A stretch of 64,000 nucleotides of DNA, taken from positions 2,790,001 to 2,854,000 of the forward strand of contig NZ_CP063400.1 of assembly GCF_021729865.1 (NCBI RefSeq). Direction: 5' to 3'. The position numbers were made by a program, and so were the translations under genes. Under the pieces are notes generated by a model. The model saw only the letters and a list, made by a program, of their open reading frames with translations, was not told the origin of the DNA and did not search any database. This DNA comes from Hydrogenophaga sp. SL48 (GTDB taxonomy: Bacteria > Pseudomonadota > Gammaproteobacteria > Burkholderiales > Burkholderiaceae_C). Shown here in pieces: positions 37,058 through 46,349 of the stretch (position 1 is its first letter; every line of letters begins with the position of its first letter).

Positions 37058-38845
37058 ATGAGCACCGCATCCGCCACCGAACGCCCCAAGTCGTCCACGC
37101 CCGCCTCCCTGGGCGGTCTGCGCCCCTTCATGCGGCCCTACCGGCTGCAGATCGGCCTGGCCATCCTGTTCCTGATGCTCGCGGCGGCCGCCACCCTGCT
37201 GTTTCCCTGGGCGCTGCGCCACCTGATCGACGGCGGGCTGGTGACACCGGGACGTGGCGATCAGGCCATGGCGCTGCGCGGGCACTTCGCGCAGCTCTTT
37301 GGCGTGGCGGTGCTGCTCGGCATCTCGTCGGCCGTGCGCTTCTATTTCGTGAGCTGGATCGGCGAGCGCGTCACCGCCGACCTGCGCAACGCGGTGTACA
37401 GCCACGTGCTGCGCCAGAGCCCGCAGTTCTTCGAGACCACGCAGACCGGCGAGGTGCTCTCGCGCCTGACCACCGACACCACGCTGGTGCAGACCGTGGT
37501 GGGCTCGTCACTCTCCATGGGCCTGCGCAACGCGGTGACCGGCATCGGCGCGCTGATCATGCTGGTGTGGACCAACCCCTACGTGATGCTGCAGGTGTCG
37601 CTGATCATCGGGCTGGTGGTGCTGCCGAGCATGTGGTTTGGCCGGCGCGTGCGCAAGCTCTCGCGCGCCAGCCAGGACCGCGTGGCCGACTCCAGCGCCA
37701 TCGCGGCCGAGGTGCTGAACGCGATCCCCATCGTGCAGAGCTACACCGCCGAAGACCGCGAATCGCGGCGCTTCGCCGATTCGACCGAACACGCCTTCGG
37801 CACCGCCGTGAAGCGCAGCCGCGCGCGCGCCGGGCTGGTGGCCTTCATCATCATCAGCACCGCCGCCCTGCTGCTGTGGGGCCTGTACCAGGGCACGCAG
37901 GCCGTGATCGCCGGCGAGATCACCGCCGGCCACCTGGGCCAGACCGTGGTCTACATCGTCATCCTGGCCGGCGCGGTGGCGGTGCTGGGCGAGGTGTATG
38001 GCGACCTGCTGCGCGCGGCGGGCGCGAGCGAGCGGCTGATGGAGCTGCTGAGCCTCGAATCACCGGTGCAGTCGCCGGAGGTGCCGGTGGCCGCGGCCAC
38101 GCCGCAGGGCGGCAGCGCGCTGCGGTTTGATGACATCACCTTCCACTACCCGTCGCGACCCGCACAGGCGGCGCTGGCGGGTTTTTCGCTTGACGTGAAA
38201 CCCGGGCAGACCGTGGCCCTGGTGGGGCCGAGCGGCGCGGGCAAGAGCACGGTGTTCGGCCTGCTGCTGCGCTACTACGACCCGGCCTCGGGCGTGATCG
38301 CGCTCGACGGCGTGCCGATCCACCAGCTGAACCTGCACGAGCTGCGCTCGCGCATCGGCATCGTGCCGCAGGACCCGGTGATTTTCTCCAGCAGTGCGAT
38401 GGAGAACATCCGCTACGGCAAACCCGGCGCGAGTGACGATCAGGTGCGCGCCGCGGCCCACGCGGCGTTTGCCGACGAGTTCCTCTGCAAGCTGCCTGAG
38501 GGTTATCACACCTTCCTCGGCGAGCGCGGTGTGCGCCTCTCGGGCGGGCAACGCCAGCGCATCGCCATCGCCCGCGCCATGCTGAAGAACCCGCCGCTGC
38601 TGTTGCTGGACGAAGCCACCAGCGCGCTGGACGCGCAGAGCGAGCGCATGGTGCAGGCCGCGCTGGAGTCGGCCATGAAAGACCGCACCACGCTGGTCAT
38701 CGCCCACCGCCTGGCCACGGTGCAACAGGCCGACCACATCGTGGTGCTCGACCATGGGCGGCTGGTGGAACAGGGCACGCATGCGCAACTGGTGGCGCAG
38801 GGTGGGGTGTACGCGGGGTTGGCGGCTTTGCAGTTCAACGCTTGA
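37058..38845 (+). CDS. Type-1 ABC exporter (fused membrane and ATPase domains)
   Basis: This 595-residue half-transporter has a six-helix ABC_membrane domain (about residues 22-310) and an ATPase domain (about 345-590) with Walker A GPSGAGKST, signature [14 protein letters not shown], Walker B LLLLDEATSALD and H-loop AHRLATV. It acts as a homodimer to export a hydrophobic substrate, as in MsbA, ChvA/NdvA (cyclic glucan) or multidrug exporters. The length (595) matches ChvA/NdvA, and a cyclic glucan synthase is 16 kb away, but nothing in the sequence decides between these. The ATG at 37058 lacks a clear Shine-Dalgarno sequence. It is divergent from the DUF898 gene. Confidence 0.92.
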   Translation: MSTASATERPKSSTPASLGGLRPFMRPYRLQIGLAILFLMLAAAATLLFPWALRHLIDGGLVTPGRGDQAMALRGHFAQLFGVAVLLGISSAVRFYFVSWIGERVTADLRNAVYSHVLRQSPQFFETTQTGEVLSRLTTDTTLVQTVVGSSLSMGLRNAVTGIGALIMLVWTNPYVMLQVSLIIGLVVLPSMWFGRRVRKLSRASQDRVADSSAIAAEVLNAIPIVQSYTAEDRESRRFADSTEHAFGTAVKRSRARAGLVAFIIISTAALLLWGLYQGTQAVIAGEITAGHLGQTVVYIVILAGAVAVLGEVYGDLLRAAGASERLMELLSLESPVQSPEVPVAAATPQGGSALRFDDITFHYPSRPAQAALAGFSLDVKPGQTVALVGPSGAGKSTVFGLLLRYYDPASGVIALDGVPIHQLNLHELRSRIGIVPQDPVIFSSSAMENIRYGKPGASDDQVRAAAHAAFADEFLCKLPEGYHTFLGERGVRLSGGQRQRIAIARAMLKNPPLLLLDEATSALDAQSERMVQAALESAMKDRTTLVIAHRLATVQQADHIVVLDHGRLVEQGTHAQLVAQGGVYAGLAALQFNA

Positions 38846-39318
38846 ACTCGCTCGCATTGAAGATGCGTTGCGGGAAGGTCCGGGAACAGTTGAACCTGCA
38901 CCTCGTGCAGGACGATGGCGTCACCCCCGTTCTCCGGCCCACGCTCGCCGTCGGCTGAGTGGGCGCGCAGCCATCACCGCGTCAACCCCGCTTGGGCGTG
39001 TGGCCTCTGTGGCAACGGCGAATGGGGCCTGCGCCCGGGGATGCCACCATCGTCCTCAAAACCGTGTGGGTCGGCCTGCGGTTCGCGCCAACGTCACGTC
39101 GGGGCAGGTGGTTTGGGTGAGCGGGCGCAGTCCCCATTCGCGGTTGCCCACGCGGCGGAGCGCAACAAAAGGTGTTGATGAAGCCACGTCAGCCTACCCG
39201 GGCAGACACCCGCGAGGTGGGACGGAGAACGAGCACCCGGACCACCTGCCCCTGCCAGCCCGACACGAGCGCCGAAGGCAAAGCGCTTACCCTGCGCAAC
39301 GACCAAGAGCCAGAAGAC
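38846..39318. other. Gene-free stretch with nested inverted repeats
   Basis: No convincing gene is found in these 473 bases between the convergent ABC exporter and dppF. Short ORFs on both strands only reflect the repeats described in the next entry. GGGGCAGGTGGT (39101-39112) recurs inverted at 39241-39252. Confidence 0.6.
39011..39148. repeat. Large imperfect palindrome
   Basis: Arms 39011-39036 and 39123-39148 are inverted copies matching at 24 of 26 positions, separated by 86 bp. They would form a long hairpin in RNA or single-stranded DNA. No transposase, integrase or attC-type core sites are adjacent. Confidence 0.7.
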
Positions 39319-40278
39319 TCAAACGTGGTGGCAAGCCACCTGCCGTCCTTCCAGAGGCCGCAACAAAGGCAACTCACTCTCACAACGCGCATCCGCCTTC
39401 GGGCAGCGCTTGTGAAAGGCGCAGCCCGTGGGCGGGTTCAGCGGGCTGGGCAGCTCGCCGTGGATCTTGATCTTCTTCTGGCGCTGCGCCGGGTCAATCG
39501 ACGGCGTGGCCGACAGCAAAGCCTGGGTGTACGGGTGCAGCGCGTTGGCGAAGATGGTGGCTTTGGGGCCGGCCTCGACCACGCGCCCCAGGTACATCAC
39601 CATCACATCGTTGGCGATGTGCTCGACCACCGCGAGGTTGTGCGAGACGAACACGTAGGCGGTCTGCAGCTGCTCCTGCAGGTCCATGAACAGGTTGAGC
39701 ACCTGCGCCTGGATCGACACATCCAGTGCCGAGGTGGGCTCGTCCGCCACCAGGATCTTGGGCTGCAGCACCATGGCGCGCGCGATGGCGATGCGCTGGC
39801 GCTGGCCGCCTGAGAACATGTGGGCGTAGCGGTCGTAATGTTCAGGGCGCAGGCCCACGCGCTCCAGGCTCGCCAGCACCTTGGCCTTGCGCTCGCTGGC
39901 GCTGAGCGTGGTGTTGAGCAGCAGCGGCTCGGCGATCTGGTGGCCGATTTTCTGGCGCGGGTTGAGCGAGGCGTAGGGGTTCTGGAACACCATCTGCACC
40001 TGGCTGCGCAGGCGCTTGTATTGCGCGCGGTCGCCCGGCTGCACCCACTCGCCGCCGACCTGCAAGCGGCCGCCGGTGGGCGGCTCGATCAGGGTGAGCT
40101 GGCGCGCGAGCGTGCTCTTGCCACAGCCCGATTCGCCGACCACGGCCAGCGTCTGTCCGGCCTTCAGCTCGAACGACACATCGACCAGCGCCTTGACAGT
40201 GACCCTGGGCTTCATGAAGCCTTGCGCCACGCCGTAGTGGCGCGTCAGCGATTCGGCCTGCATCACATTGCCGCTCAT
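39319..40278 (-). CDS. dppF: Dipeptide ABC transporter ATP-binding protein
   Basis: This 319-residue ATPase of the oligopeptide/dipeptide uptake family has Walker [10 protein letters not shown] (~48), signature [14 protein letters not shown] (~158), Walker [13 protein letters not shown]-loop SHN and the family-specific C-terminal oligo_HPY extension with Cys residues ([15 protein letters not shown]). It partners with DppD as the ATPase heterodimer of the importer. Its ATG overlaps the dppD stop (ATGA). It is the last gene of dppABCDF. Confidence 0.93.
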   Translation of the reverse strand: MSGNVMQAESLTRHYGVAQGFMKPRVTVKALVDVSFELKAGQTLAVVGESGCGKSTLARQLTLIEPPTGGRLQVGGEWVQPGDRAQYKRLRSQVQMVFQNPYASLNPRQKIGHQIAEPLLLNTTLSASERKAKVLASLERVGLRPEHYDRYAHMFSGGQRQRIAIARAMVLQPKILVADEPTSALDVSIQAQVLNLFMDLQEQLQTAYVFVSHNLAVVEHIANDVMVMYLGRVVEAGPKATIFANALHPYTQALLSATPSIDPAQRQKKIKIHGELPSPLNPPTGCAFHKRCPKADARCESELPLLRPLEGRQVACHHV

Positions 40279-41249
40279 AGCGCCTCCTCGGCCGTCATGG
40301 GAAAAAAGCAGCGTGTCATCACGCCTTCCTGCTCGTGCAGGTCTGGACGTTCGTTGTGGCAGCGTGTCTGTGCCTTGGGGCAGCGCGGCGACAGCAGGCA
40401 ACCCGCCGGCCGGTCGAACTGGCCAGGCACGATGCCCGGCAGCGTGTGCAGGCGGCGCGCGCCGCGGCTGTGCTCGGGCACGCTCTGCAGCAGCGCGTGC
40501 GTGTAGGGGTGCGTGGGCGCTCGGAACAAACGCGCCACCTCGCCCTGCTCCACCACCTGGCCGGCGTACATCACCGCGACGCGCTGGGCCACCTCGGCCA
40601 CCACCGCGAGGTCGTGGGTGATGAGGATCAGCGCCATGTGGTGCGCCTGCTGCAGCTGCACCAGCAGCTCCATGATCTGCGCCTGGATGGTCACGTCCAG
40701 CGCGGTGGTGGGCTCGTCGGCGATCAGCAGCTTGGGGTTGCAGGCGATGGCGATCGCGATCATCACGCGCTGCGCCATGCCGCCCGAAAACTGGTGCGGG
40801 TAGCTCTCCAGCCGGCTCGCGGCGCCGGGGATTTCCACCATCTCCAGCAGCTCGATGGCGCGCGCTTTGGCCGCCGCGCCGCGCAGCCCCATGTGTTCGC
40901 GCAGCACCTCTTCGATCTGGAAGCCCACGGTGAAGCTCGGGTTGAGCGAGGTCATCGGGTCCTGGAAGATCATGGCCATGTCTTTGCCCAGGATCTGGCG
41001 GCGCTGCCGGTCGCTGATGGTCTGCAGGTCTTTTCCGTCGAACCGCAATTGATCCGCAGTGACCCGGCCCTGACCCGCCAGCAGCCCCATCAGCGCCATC
41101 ATGGCGACCGATTTGCCCGAGCCCGATTCGCCCACGATGCCGAGCACTTGGCCCTGATCGAGCTGCAGATCGAGCGTGTCTACCGCGCGGAAGGCTCGGC
41201 CTTTGGCGCCGAACTCGACGCGCAGGTTTTGGATGTCAAGAAGACTCAT
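40275..41249 (-). CDS. dppD: Dipeptide ABC transporter ATP-binding protein
   Basis: This 324-residue ATPase starts [17 protein letters not shown], with Walker [10 protein letters not shown], the Q-loop in [10 protein letters not shown], signature [14 protein letters not shown], Walker [13 protein letters not shown]-loop THD and the Cys-containing oligo_HPY C-terminus ([15 protein letters not shown]). The Met-Ala in the signature (FSGGMAQR) is normal for DppD. It forms the heterodimeric motor with DppF. Start chosen at the ATG 19 bp after the dppC stop. Confidence 0.93.
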   Translation of the reverse strand: MSLLDIQNLRVEFGAKGRAFRAVDTLDLQLDQGQVLGIVGESGSGKSVAMMALMGLLAGQGRVTADQLRFDGKDLQTISDRQRRQILGKDMAMIFQDPMTSLNPSFTVGFQIEEVLREHMGLRGAAAKARAIELLEMVEIPGAASRLESYPHQFSGGMAQRVMIAIAIACNPKLLIADEPTTALDVTIQAQIMELLVQLQQAHHMALILITHDLAVVAEVAQRVAVMYAGQVVEQGEVARLFRAPTHPYTHALLQSVPEHSRGARRLHTLPGIVPGQFDRPAGCLLSPRCPKAQTRCHNERPDLHEQEGVMTRCFFPMTAEEAL

Positions 41250-41268
41250 GGTGTGTGTTCCCTGGGCT

Positions 41269-42126
41269 TCAAGATGCTGACTTGAGCTTCGGGTCCAGCG
41301 CATCGCGCAGCCCGTCACCCACCAGGTTGATCGCGAGCACCGACCAGAGAATCGTCAGACCCGGCAGCGTCACCACCCACCAGGCGCGTTCGATGTAGTC
41401 GCGCGCCGAGGCGAGCATGGTGCCCCACTCGGGCAACGGCGGCTGCACGCCCAGGCCCAGGAAGCCCAGCGCCGCGATCTCGAGGATGGCGGCGGAGAAG
41501 CTCATGGTGGCGTGCACGATCAGCGGCGCGGTGCAGTTGGGCAACACGGTCACGAACATCAGGCGCAGCGTGCGCGCGCCCGACAGGCGCGCGGCGGTGA
41601 CGTAGTCGCGCTGCAGCTCGCTCAGCGCCGAGGCGCGCACCAGGCGCACATAGGCCGGCAGCGACACCAGCGCGATGGCGATCATGGCGTTGAGCAGGCC
41701 CGGGCCGAGGATGGCCATGATGGCCACGGCCATCAGCAGCGAGGGCAAGGCCATCACGATGTCCATGGCGCGCATGATGGTGGCGTCCACCCACTTGCCG
41801 GCGAACGCGGCCACCAGCCCCAGGATCACGCCCGGGATCAGCGCCATCACCACCGACACCAGGCCCACCAGCAGCGAGAGCCGCGCGCCGTGGATCAGGC
41901 GCGAGAGCAGGTCGCGGCCGAGCTCGTCGGTGCCGAGCAGAAACTGGCTGCTGCCACCGGCCCACACCGGCGCCTGCAGGAAGTTGTCGCGGTACTGCTC
42001 GATAGGGCTGTGCGGCGCGACCCAGGGCGCAAAGATGGCGAGCAGGCCCACGATCACCATGAACACCAGGCCGGCCACGGCACCCTTGTTGTGCGAGAAG
42101 GCTCGCCAGAATTCAGCAAAGTTCAT
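41269..42126 (-). CDS. dppC: Dipeptide ABC transporter permease
   Basis: This 285-residue inner-membrane permease has an N-terminal OppC_N helix ([20 protein letters not shown]), the periplasmic loop with [20 protein letters not shown] and five more helices. The EAA-like coupling loop is around [21 protein letters not shown] (~residues 160-180). It pairs with DppB to form the translocation channel. It is separated from dppB by 112 bp containing repeat copy C. Confidence 0.93.
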   Translation of the reverse strand: MNFAEFWRAFSHNKGAVAGLVFMVIVGLLAIFAPWVAPHSPIEQYRDNFLQAPVWAGGSSQFLLGTDELGRDLLSRLIHGARLSLLVGLVSVVMALIPGVILGLVAAFAGKWVDATIMRAMDIVMALPSLLMAVAIMAILGPGLLNAMIAIALVSLPAYVRLVRASALSELQRDYVTAARLSGARTLRLMFVTVLPNCTAPLIVHATMSFSAAILEIAALGFLGLGVQPPLPEWGTMLASARDYIERAWWVVTLPGLTILWSVLAINLVGDGLRDALDPKLKSAS

Positions 42127-42161
42127 TCAAAGATCTCCGCGCAGCGGTAGAGTGAGCGACG

Positions 42162-42237
42162 ATCCGGCGCCGGGCCGCCCCAAGCCGGATCAGCCCCCTC
42201 GGGGGGCAGCGACCCGCGCAGCGGTGGAGCGTGGGGG
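42162..42237 (+). repeat. Three-hairpin intergenic repeat, copy C (inside dpp operon)
   Basis: A diverged copy: GATCCGGCGCCGGG region, then GCCCCCTCGGGGGGC core, then CGCGCAGCGG. It lies between dppB and dppC. Confidence 0.5.
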
Positions 42238-42238
42238 C

Positions 42239-43270
42239 TCATGATGTTTGCACCCGGATGCGGGGGTTGGCGACACCGTAGAGCAGGTCCACGGCGAAGT
42301 TGGTCAGGATGACGAGGGTGGCCACGAGCAGGATGCCGTTCTGCACCACGGGGTAGTCGCGCCGGCCGATGGCGTCGATGAGCCATTTGCCGATGCCGGG
42401 CCAGGAGAAGATGGTCTCGGTCAGCACGGCGCCGCCCATGAGCGTGCCCACCTGCAGGCCCACCACAGTGAGCACGGGGATGAGCGCGTTGCGCAGCGTG
42501 TGCACGAAGATCACGCGCATGGGCGAGAGCCCCTTGGCGCGCGCGGTGCGCACGTAGTCTTCGCGCAGCACCTCCAGCATGGACGAGCGCGTCATGCGCG
42601 CGATCACCGCCAGCGGGATGGTGCCCAGCACAATGGCGGGCAGGATGAGGTGGCGTGCCGCGTCCCACACCGCACCGTTGTTGAGTTCGGGGTCGGCGCG
42701 CTCGGCGATCCAGGCGTCGATGAGCATGAAGCCGGTCTGCGGCGGCACATCGAACATCAGGTCCAGCCGGCCAGACACCGGCGTCCAGCCCAGCCCCACC
42801 GAGAAGATCAGGATCAGCAGCAGGCCCCACCAGAAGATGGGCATGGAGTAACCCGTGAGCGCACCCGTCATGACGGTATGGTCCAGCCAGGTGCCGCGCT
42901 TCACGGCCGCCAGCACACCGGCGATCAATCCCAGCACCAACGCCAGCAACAGCGCACACAGCGCCAGCTCCAGCGTGGCCGGAAACAAGGCCTTGAACTC
43001 GCTCCACACGCTGGCCTGCGTCTTGAGCGACTGACCCAGGTTGCCCTGCACCAGTTCACCGAGGTAACGGCCGTATTGCACATACAGCGGCTGGTCCAGC
43101 CCGAGCCGTTTCAAGGCCTCGGCGTGCAGGGCCGGGTCGAGCGTGCGCTCGCCCATCATCACCTCCACCGGGTCACCGGGAATCAGGCGAATGAGGGAAA
43201 AGGTCAACAGCGTGACGCCCAGGAACGTGGGGATCAGCACCATCAAGCGTTTGAGGATGTAGCTCAGCAT
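42239..43270 (-). CDS. dppB: Dipeptide ABC transporter permease
   Basis: This 343-residue inner-membrane permease has an N-terminal helix (MLSYILKRLMVLIPTFLGVT), the periplasmic region after it and five further helices. The conserved loop MLEVLREDYVRTARAKGLSPM (~residues 220-240) contacts the ATPases. It is a typical BPD_transp_1 protein of the Dpp/Opp family and works with DppC. It follows dppA with a 170-bp gap that holds repeat copy D. Confidence 0.93.
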   Translation of the reverse strand: MLSYILKRLMVLIPTFLGVTLLTFSLIRLIPGDPVEVMMGERTLDPALHAEALKRLGLDQPLYVQYGRYLGELVQGNLGQSLKTQASVWSEFKALFPATLELALCALLLALVLGLIAGVLAAVKRGTWLDHTVMTGALTGYSMPIFWWGLLLILIFSVGLGWTPVSGRLDLMFDVPPQTGFMLIDAWIAERADPELNNGAVWDAARHLILPAIVLGTIPLAVIARMTRSSMLEVLREDYVRTARAKGLSPMRVIFVHTLRNALIPVLTVVGLQVGTLMGGAVLTETIFSWPGIGKWLIDAIGRRDYPVVQNGILLVATLVILTNFAVDLLYGVANPRIRVQTS

Positions 43271-43370
43271 GAGGGAACACCTCTTGGATTTTTCAGAACA
43301 GCCTAAAAAAAGCAGGCGTCAAAGATGACGCCTGCGATTCAGCCGGAGCAACGTGCCTGAGCGCAGAACG

Positions 43371-43440
43371 CGGCGGAACTGGCTTCGCCAGGCCGCTCGC
43401 GTTGCCCCCCGGGGGGTGACGCCGCAGGCGGCGCGAGGGG
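43371..43440 (+). repeat. Three-hairpin intergenic repeat, copy D (inside dpp operon)
   Basis: GGAACTGGCTTCGCCAGGCC hairpin, CCCCCCGGGGGG core and CGCCGCAGGCGGCG palindrome. It abuts the dppA stop codon, between dppA and dppB, where it could stabilise or terminate the 5' part of the transcript. Confidence 0.7.
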
Positions 43441-45033
43441 TCACTTCACACTGACGCCTTCGAAGTTGTAGTCACCGAACGGGCTGATCTTGAAGCCGTT
43501 GAGCTCCTTGCGCATGGGCTGGTTGACCGTCGAGTGGGCGATGGTGGACCACGGCATGTCCTTCTTGAAGACTTCCTGGGCCTTCATGTACAGGTCGGTG
43601 CGCTCTTTCTGGTTCACGCTGTTGCGGGCCTTGAGCACGAGCGCGTCGAAGTCCTTGCTGCAGTAGCGCGCGTAGTTGGAACCGCCGATGGCTTCGCAGG
43701 TGAGCAGCACACCCAGAAAGTTGTCGGGCGACGCGTAGTCGCCGGTCCAGCCGATCAGGCCGGTGTCGTGCTCGCCCTGCTTCAGGCGCTTGAGGTACTC
43801 ACCCCACTCGTACTGCGTGATCTTGGCCTTGATGCCGACCTTGGCCCAGTCGGCCTGGATCATCTCGGCCATGAGCTTGGCGTTGGGGTTGTAGGGGCGC
43901 TGCACCGGCATGGCCCACAAGGTGATCTCGGTGCCCTCGGCCACGCCAGCTTTCTTCAGCAGTTCCTTGGCTTTCTCAGGGCTGTAGGCGGCGTTTTTCA
44001 GGCCCTTGTTGTAGGACCACAGTGAGGCCGGGAACGGGTTGGACGCTTCCTGACCCTGCCCCTGATACACGGCATCGATGATGGACTTGCGGTTGATCGC
44101 CATGTCCAGCGCCTGCCGCACCTCCACCTTGTTCAACGGCGCTTTTTCGGTGTTGTAGCTCAGGTATCCGATGTTGAAGCCGGGTGCGGTATCCACCTTG
44201 AGCTTGGGGTCAGCCTTCATCGCGGCAATGTCTTGCGGCTTCGGGAACGACATGATGTGGCACTCGCCGGCCTTGAGCTTCTGGAAGCGCACCGAAGCGT
44301 CGGTGGTGATCGCGAAGATCAGGTTGTCCACCAGCACGTCTTTGGCGTTCCAGTAATCCTTGTGCTTGACGTAGCGAATCTGGGCATCCTTCTCGTAGCG
44401 GCGCAGCACAAAGGGGCCGGTGCCCACGGGTTGCTGGTTGATCTGCGAGGCTTTGCCTTCGGCGACCAGCTTGTCGGCAAATTCCTTGGACAACACCGAG
44501 GCGAACGGCATGGCCAGCTTGACCAGCAGGTCGGGGTCGGGTTTCTTGAGCGTGAGGACCACCGTCAGGTCGTCGGTCTTCTTCACCGACGCGGTGTTGC
44601 TTTCCAGGCCCACATCCGAGGCGTAGGGGAACTCCGCCGGGTAGGCCTTGTTGAATGGGTGCTCCTTGTTGACCATGCGCTCAATGGTGAAGATCACATC
44701 ATCGGCGGTCATGTCGCGGCCGGGCTTGAAGTAGTCGGTGGTGTGGAACTTCACCCCCTTGCGCAGCTTGAAGGTGTAGACCAGGCCGTCGGGAGAAATG
44801 GTCCACGATTGCGCCAAGCTGGGCTCAAGATCGGTGGCACCCTTCTTGAACTGGGTGAGGCGGTTGAACATCGCGTGACCAGCGGCGTCGAACGTGGTGC
44901 CGGCCGTGTACTGTGCGGTGTCGAATCCTTCGGGGCTGCCTTCGGAACAGTAGATCAGGGTGCCGGCAGCCTGCGAGGCCATCGCCACCGCAGACAGGCC
45001 CAGGGCCAGGGTCAGTTTCTTCAGTTCAAACAT
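43441..45033 (-). CDS. dppA: Periplasmic dipeptide-binding protein
   Basis: This 530-residue substrate-binding protein has a Sec signal peptide (MFELKKLTLALGLSAVAMAS, cleaved near SQA) and the SBP_bac_5 fold. Markers include LIYCSEGSPEGFDTAQYT at the mature start, DGLVYTFKLRKGVKFH, PVGTGPFVLRRYEKDAQI, EVRQALDMAINRK and a C-terminal peptide-binding segment with GWTGDYASPDNFLG. It captures dipeptides (possibly also delta-aminolevulinate or heme, as in E. coli). It is the first gene of the operon dppABCDF and is divergent from an M19 dipeptidase. Confidence 0.93.
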   Translation of the reverse strand: MFELKKLTLALGLSAVAMASQAAGTLIYCSEGSPEGFDTAQYTAGTTFDAAGHAMFNRLTQFKKGATDLEPSLAQSWTISPDGLVYTFKLRKGVKFHTTDYFKPGRDMTADDVIFTIERMVNKEHPFNKAYPAEFPYASDVGLESNTASVKKTDDLTVVLTLKKPDPDLLVKLAMPFASVLSKEFADKLVAEGKASQINQQPVGTGPFVLRRYEKDAQIRYVKHKDYWNAKDVLVDNLIFAITTDASVRFQKLKAGECHIMSFPKPQDIAAMKADPKLKVDTAPGFNIGYLSYNTEKAPLNKVEVRQALDMAINRKSIIDAVYQGQGQEASNPFPASLWSYNKGLKNAAYSPEKAKELLKKAGVAEGTEITLWAMPVQRPYNPNAKLMAEMIQADWAKVGIKAKITQYEWGEYLKRLKQGEHDTGLIGWTGDYASPDNFLGVLLTCEAIGGSNYARYCSKDFDALVLKARNSVNQKERTDLYMKAQEVFKKDMPWSTIAHSTVNQPMRKELNGFKISPFGDYNFEGVSVK

Positions 45034-45226
45034 GGGTCATCCTTCGTTGTTGCGGAACCGCGAGATGCGGCCCCTGTTCAGGAAAAATTCATTATCAGTA
45101 CAAATCGTCACAGGCCTGTCACCTGCGGTGGTGCCACCCGTTCAACACGAAGGCTCCACTTGACGCGCTTCAAGCCTTGCAAAATCGGTGCCATCGCATG
45201 CGCCCCATGTTCACCCTAGGAAAACC
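45034..45226. promoter_or_regulatory. Divergent dpp/dipeptidase promoter region
   Basis: An AT-rich patch holds a minus-strand extended -10 candidate (TGATAATGA, 45097-45089) for dppA. A 10-bp perfect palindrome ACAGGCCTGT (45110-45119) lies just upstream of it. The plus-strand dipeptidase start has AGGA about 7 nt upstream. No Crp-type dyad of the 1-27 kb type is present. Confidence 0.4.
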
Positions 45227-46204
45227 ATGATTCGCTGGGAAGCCCACACCTGCCTGCCCCTGCACCCCGATGCCAGCTTCGCGTCCCTGGAGCGCTACCG
45301 CGCCAACGGCGTGCACTGCGTCTGCATCAATGTGGGCATGGACATGAACCCGCTCGGCCAGATCCTGGCGGTGATCGCATCCTTTCGTGCACGCTTGCTG
45401 GCAGCGCCTGAACGCTACGTCATGCCGCGCACCGTAGCCGACATCGAACAGGCACGCAACGAGGGGAAACTCGCGGTGGTGTTTGATCTGGAGGGCGCGC
45501 TGCCCCTGCTGGAGCGGCCGGAGATGGTGGCGCTGTACCGCGATCTCGGTGTGCGGCAGATCCACTTTGCCTACAACCGCAACAACACCGTGGCGGGCGG
45601 CTGCCATGACACGCCGCAAGGTCTGACCGCGCTCGGGCGTCGCATGGTGGACGCGATGAACGACGCCGGTGTGCTCATGGACTGCGCCCACACCGAGCGT
45701 CGCACCACGCTGGACATCATGGCCCACTCGCGCCACCCGGTGGTGTTCAGCCACGCCAACCCGCTGGCGCTGGCCGAGCACGGTCGCAACATCAGCGACG
45801 AGCAGATCCGGGCCTGTGCCGCCACCGGTGGCGTGGTCTGCATCTCGGGGGTATCGAAGTTCCTCGGCTGCGAGACACCGGGCGCAGCAGACATCGCACG
45901 CCACATGGCCCACATCGCGAACCTCGTCGGCCCCCAGCACGTCGGCCTGGGCCTGGACATCGGCTTCAGCGAGCCCGGGCTGAACGACGACCCGCCGGGT
46001 GACTTCGACCCCGGCTTCTGGTGGCCAGCGAGCGCGGGCTACGGCAAGGGCATCAGCCAGATGCGCTACGCCCCCATCGAGACCTGGCAACAGCTGCCCG
46101 GCGCCCTGCGCGCCGTGGGCATGAGCGAACATGAGGTGGACGGCGCCCTGGGCGACAACATGGCACGCGTGGCGCGGCAGGTCTGGGGTGCAGCGTCGGA
46201 TTGA
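45227..46204 (+). CDS. Peptidase M19 family (renal dipeptidase-like) protein
   Basis: This 325-residue cytoplasmic protein has the M19 TIM-barrel pattern. The first zinc motif reads WEAHTCLP, where the family usually has His-x-Asp, so the Asp is replaced by Cys. The bridging Glu (FDLEGALPLL, ~90), the His of VVFSHANPLAL (~175), RNISDEQIRA and the C-terminal Asp (GLGLDIGF) are present. By context beside dppABCDF it should hydrolyse imported dipeptides or a related amide. Changed metal ligands could alter metal content or specificity. Confidence 0.87.
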   Translation: MIRWEAHTCLPLHPDASFASLERYRANGVHCVCINVGMDMNPLGQILAVIASFRARLLAAPERYVMPRTVADIEQARNEGKLAVVFDLEGALPLLERPEMVALYRDLGVRQIHFAYNRNNTVAGGCHDTPQGLTALGRRMVDAMNDAGVLMDCAHTERRTTLDIMAHSRHPVVFSHANPLALAEHGRNISDEQIRACAATGGVVCISGVSKFLGCETPGAADIARHMAHIANLVGPQHVGLGLDIGFSEPGLNDDPPGDFDPGFWWPASAGYGKGISQMRYAPIETWQQLPGALRAVGMSEHEVDGALGDNMARVARQVWGAASD

Positions 46205-46226
46205 GTGAATCGGGCCATCGGGCTGG

Positions 46227-46245
46227 TTATGCATTCGCCGCATAA
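46227..46245. promoter_or_regulatory. LysR-type dyad upstream of gdhA
   Basis: TTATGC-N7-GCATAA is a perfect dyad containing the T-N11-A pattern of LysR-family sites, 104 bp before the gdhA ATG. No regulator gene is adjacent, so the factor is unknown. Confidence 0.45.
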
Positions 46246-46349
46246 AGGCATGGCAACACAGCCTTGGACAGTGCGGAACGCCCTCCGTACAGTCGCGCCA
46301 GTCGATCCGGGGAGCCGGATGGGCGCAACCCACAAGGAATCCCAGCACC

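Noticed and set aside
39011..39148. Possible integron attC site
   Set aside because: No RYYYAAC/GTTRRRY core boxes and no gene cassettes or integrase nearby.
45110..45119. ACAGGCCTGT palindrome as a Crp-type site
   Set aside because: It is only 10 bp and does not fit the TCTGTKCG-N4-CGMACAGA pattern; kept only as part of the promoter description.
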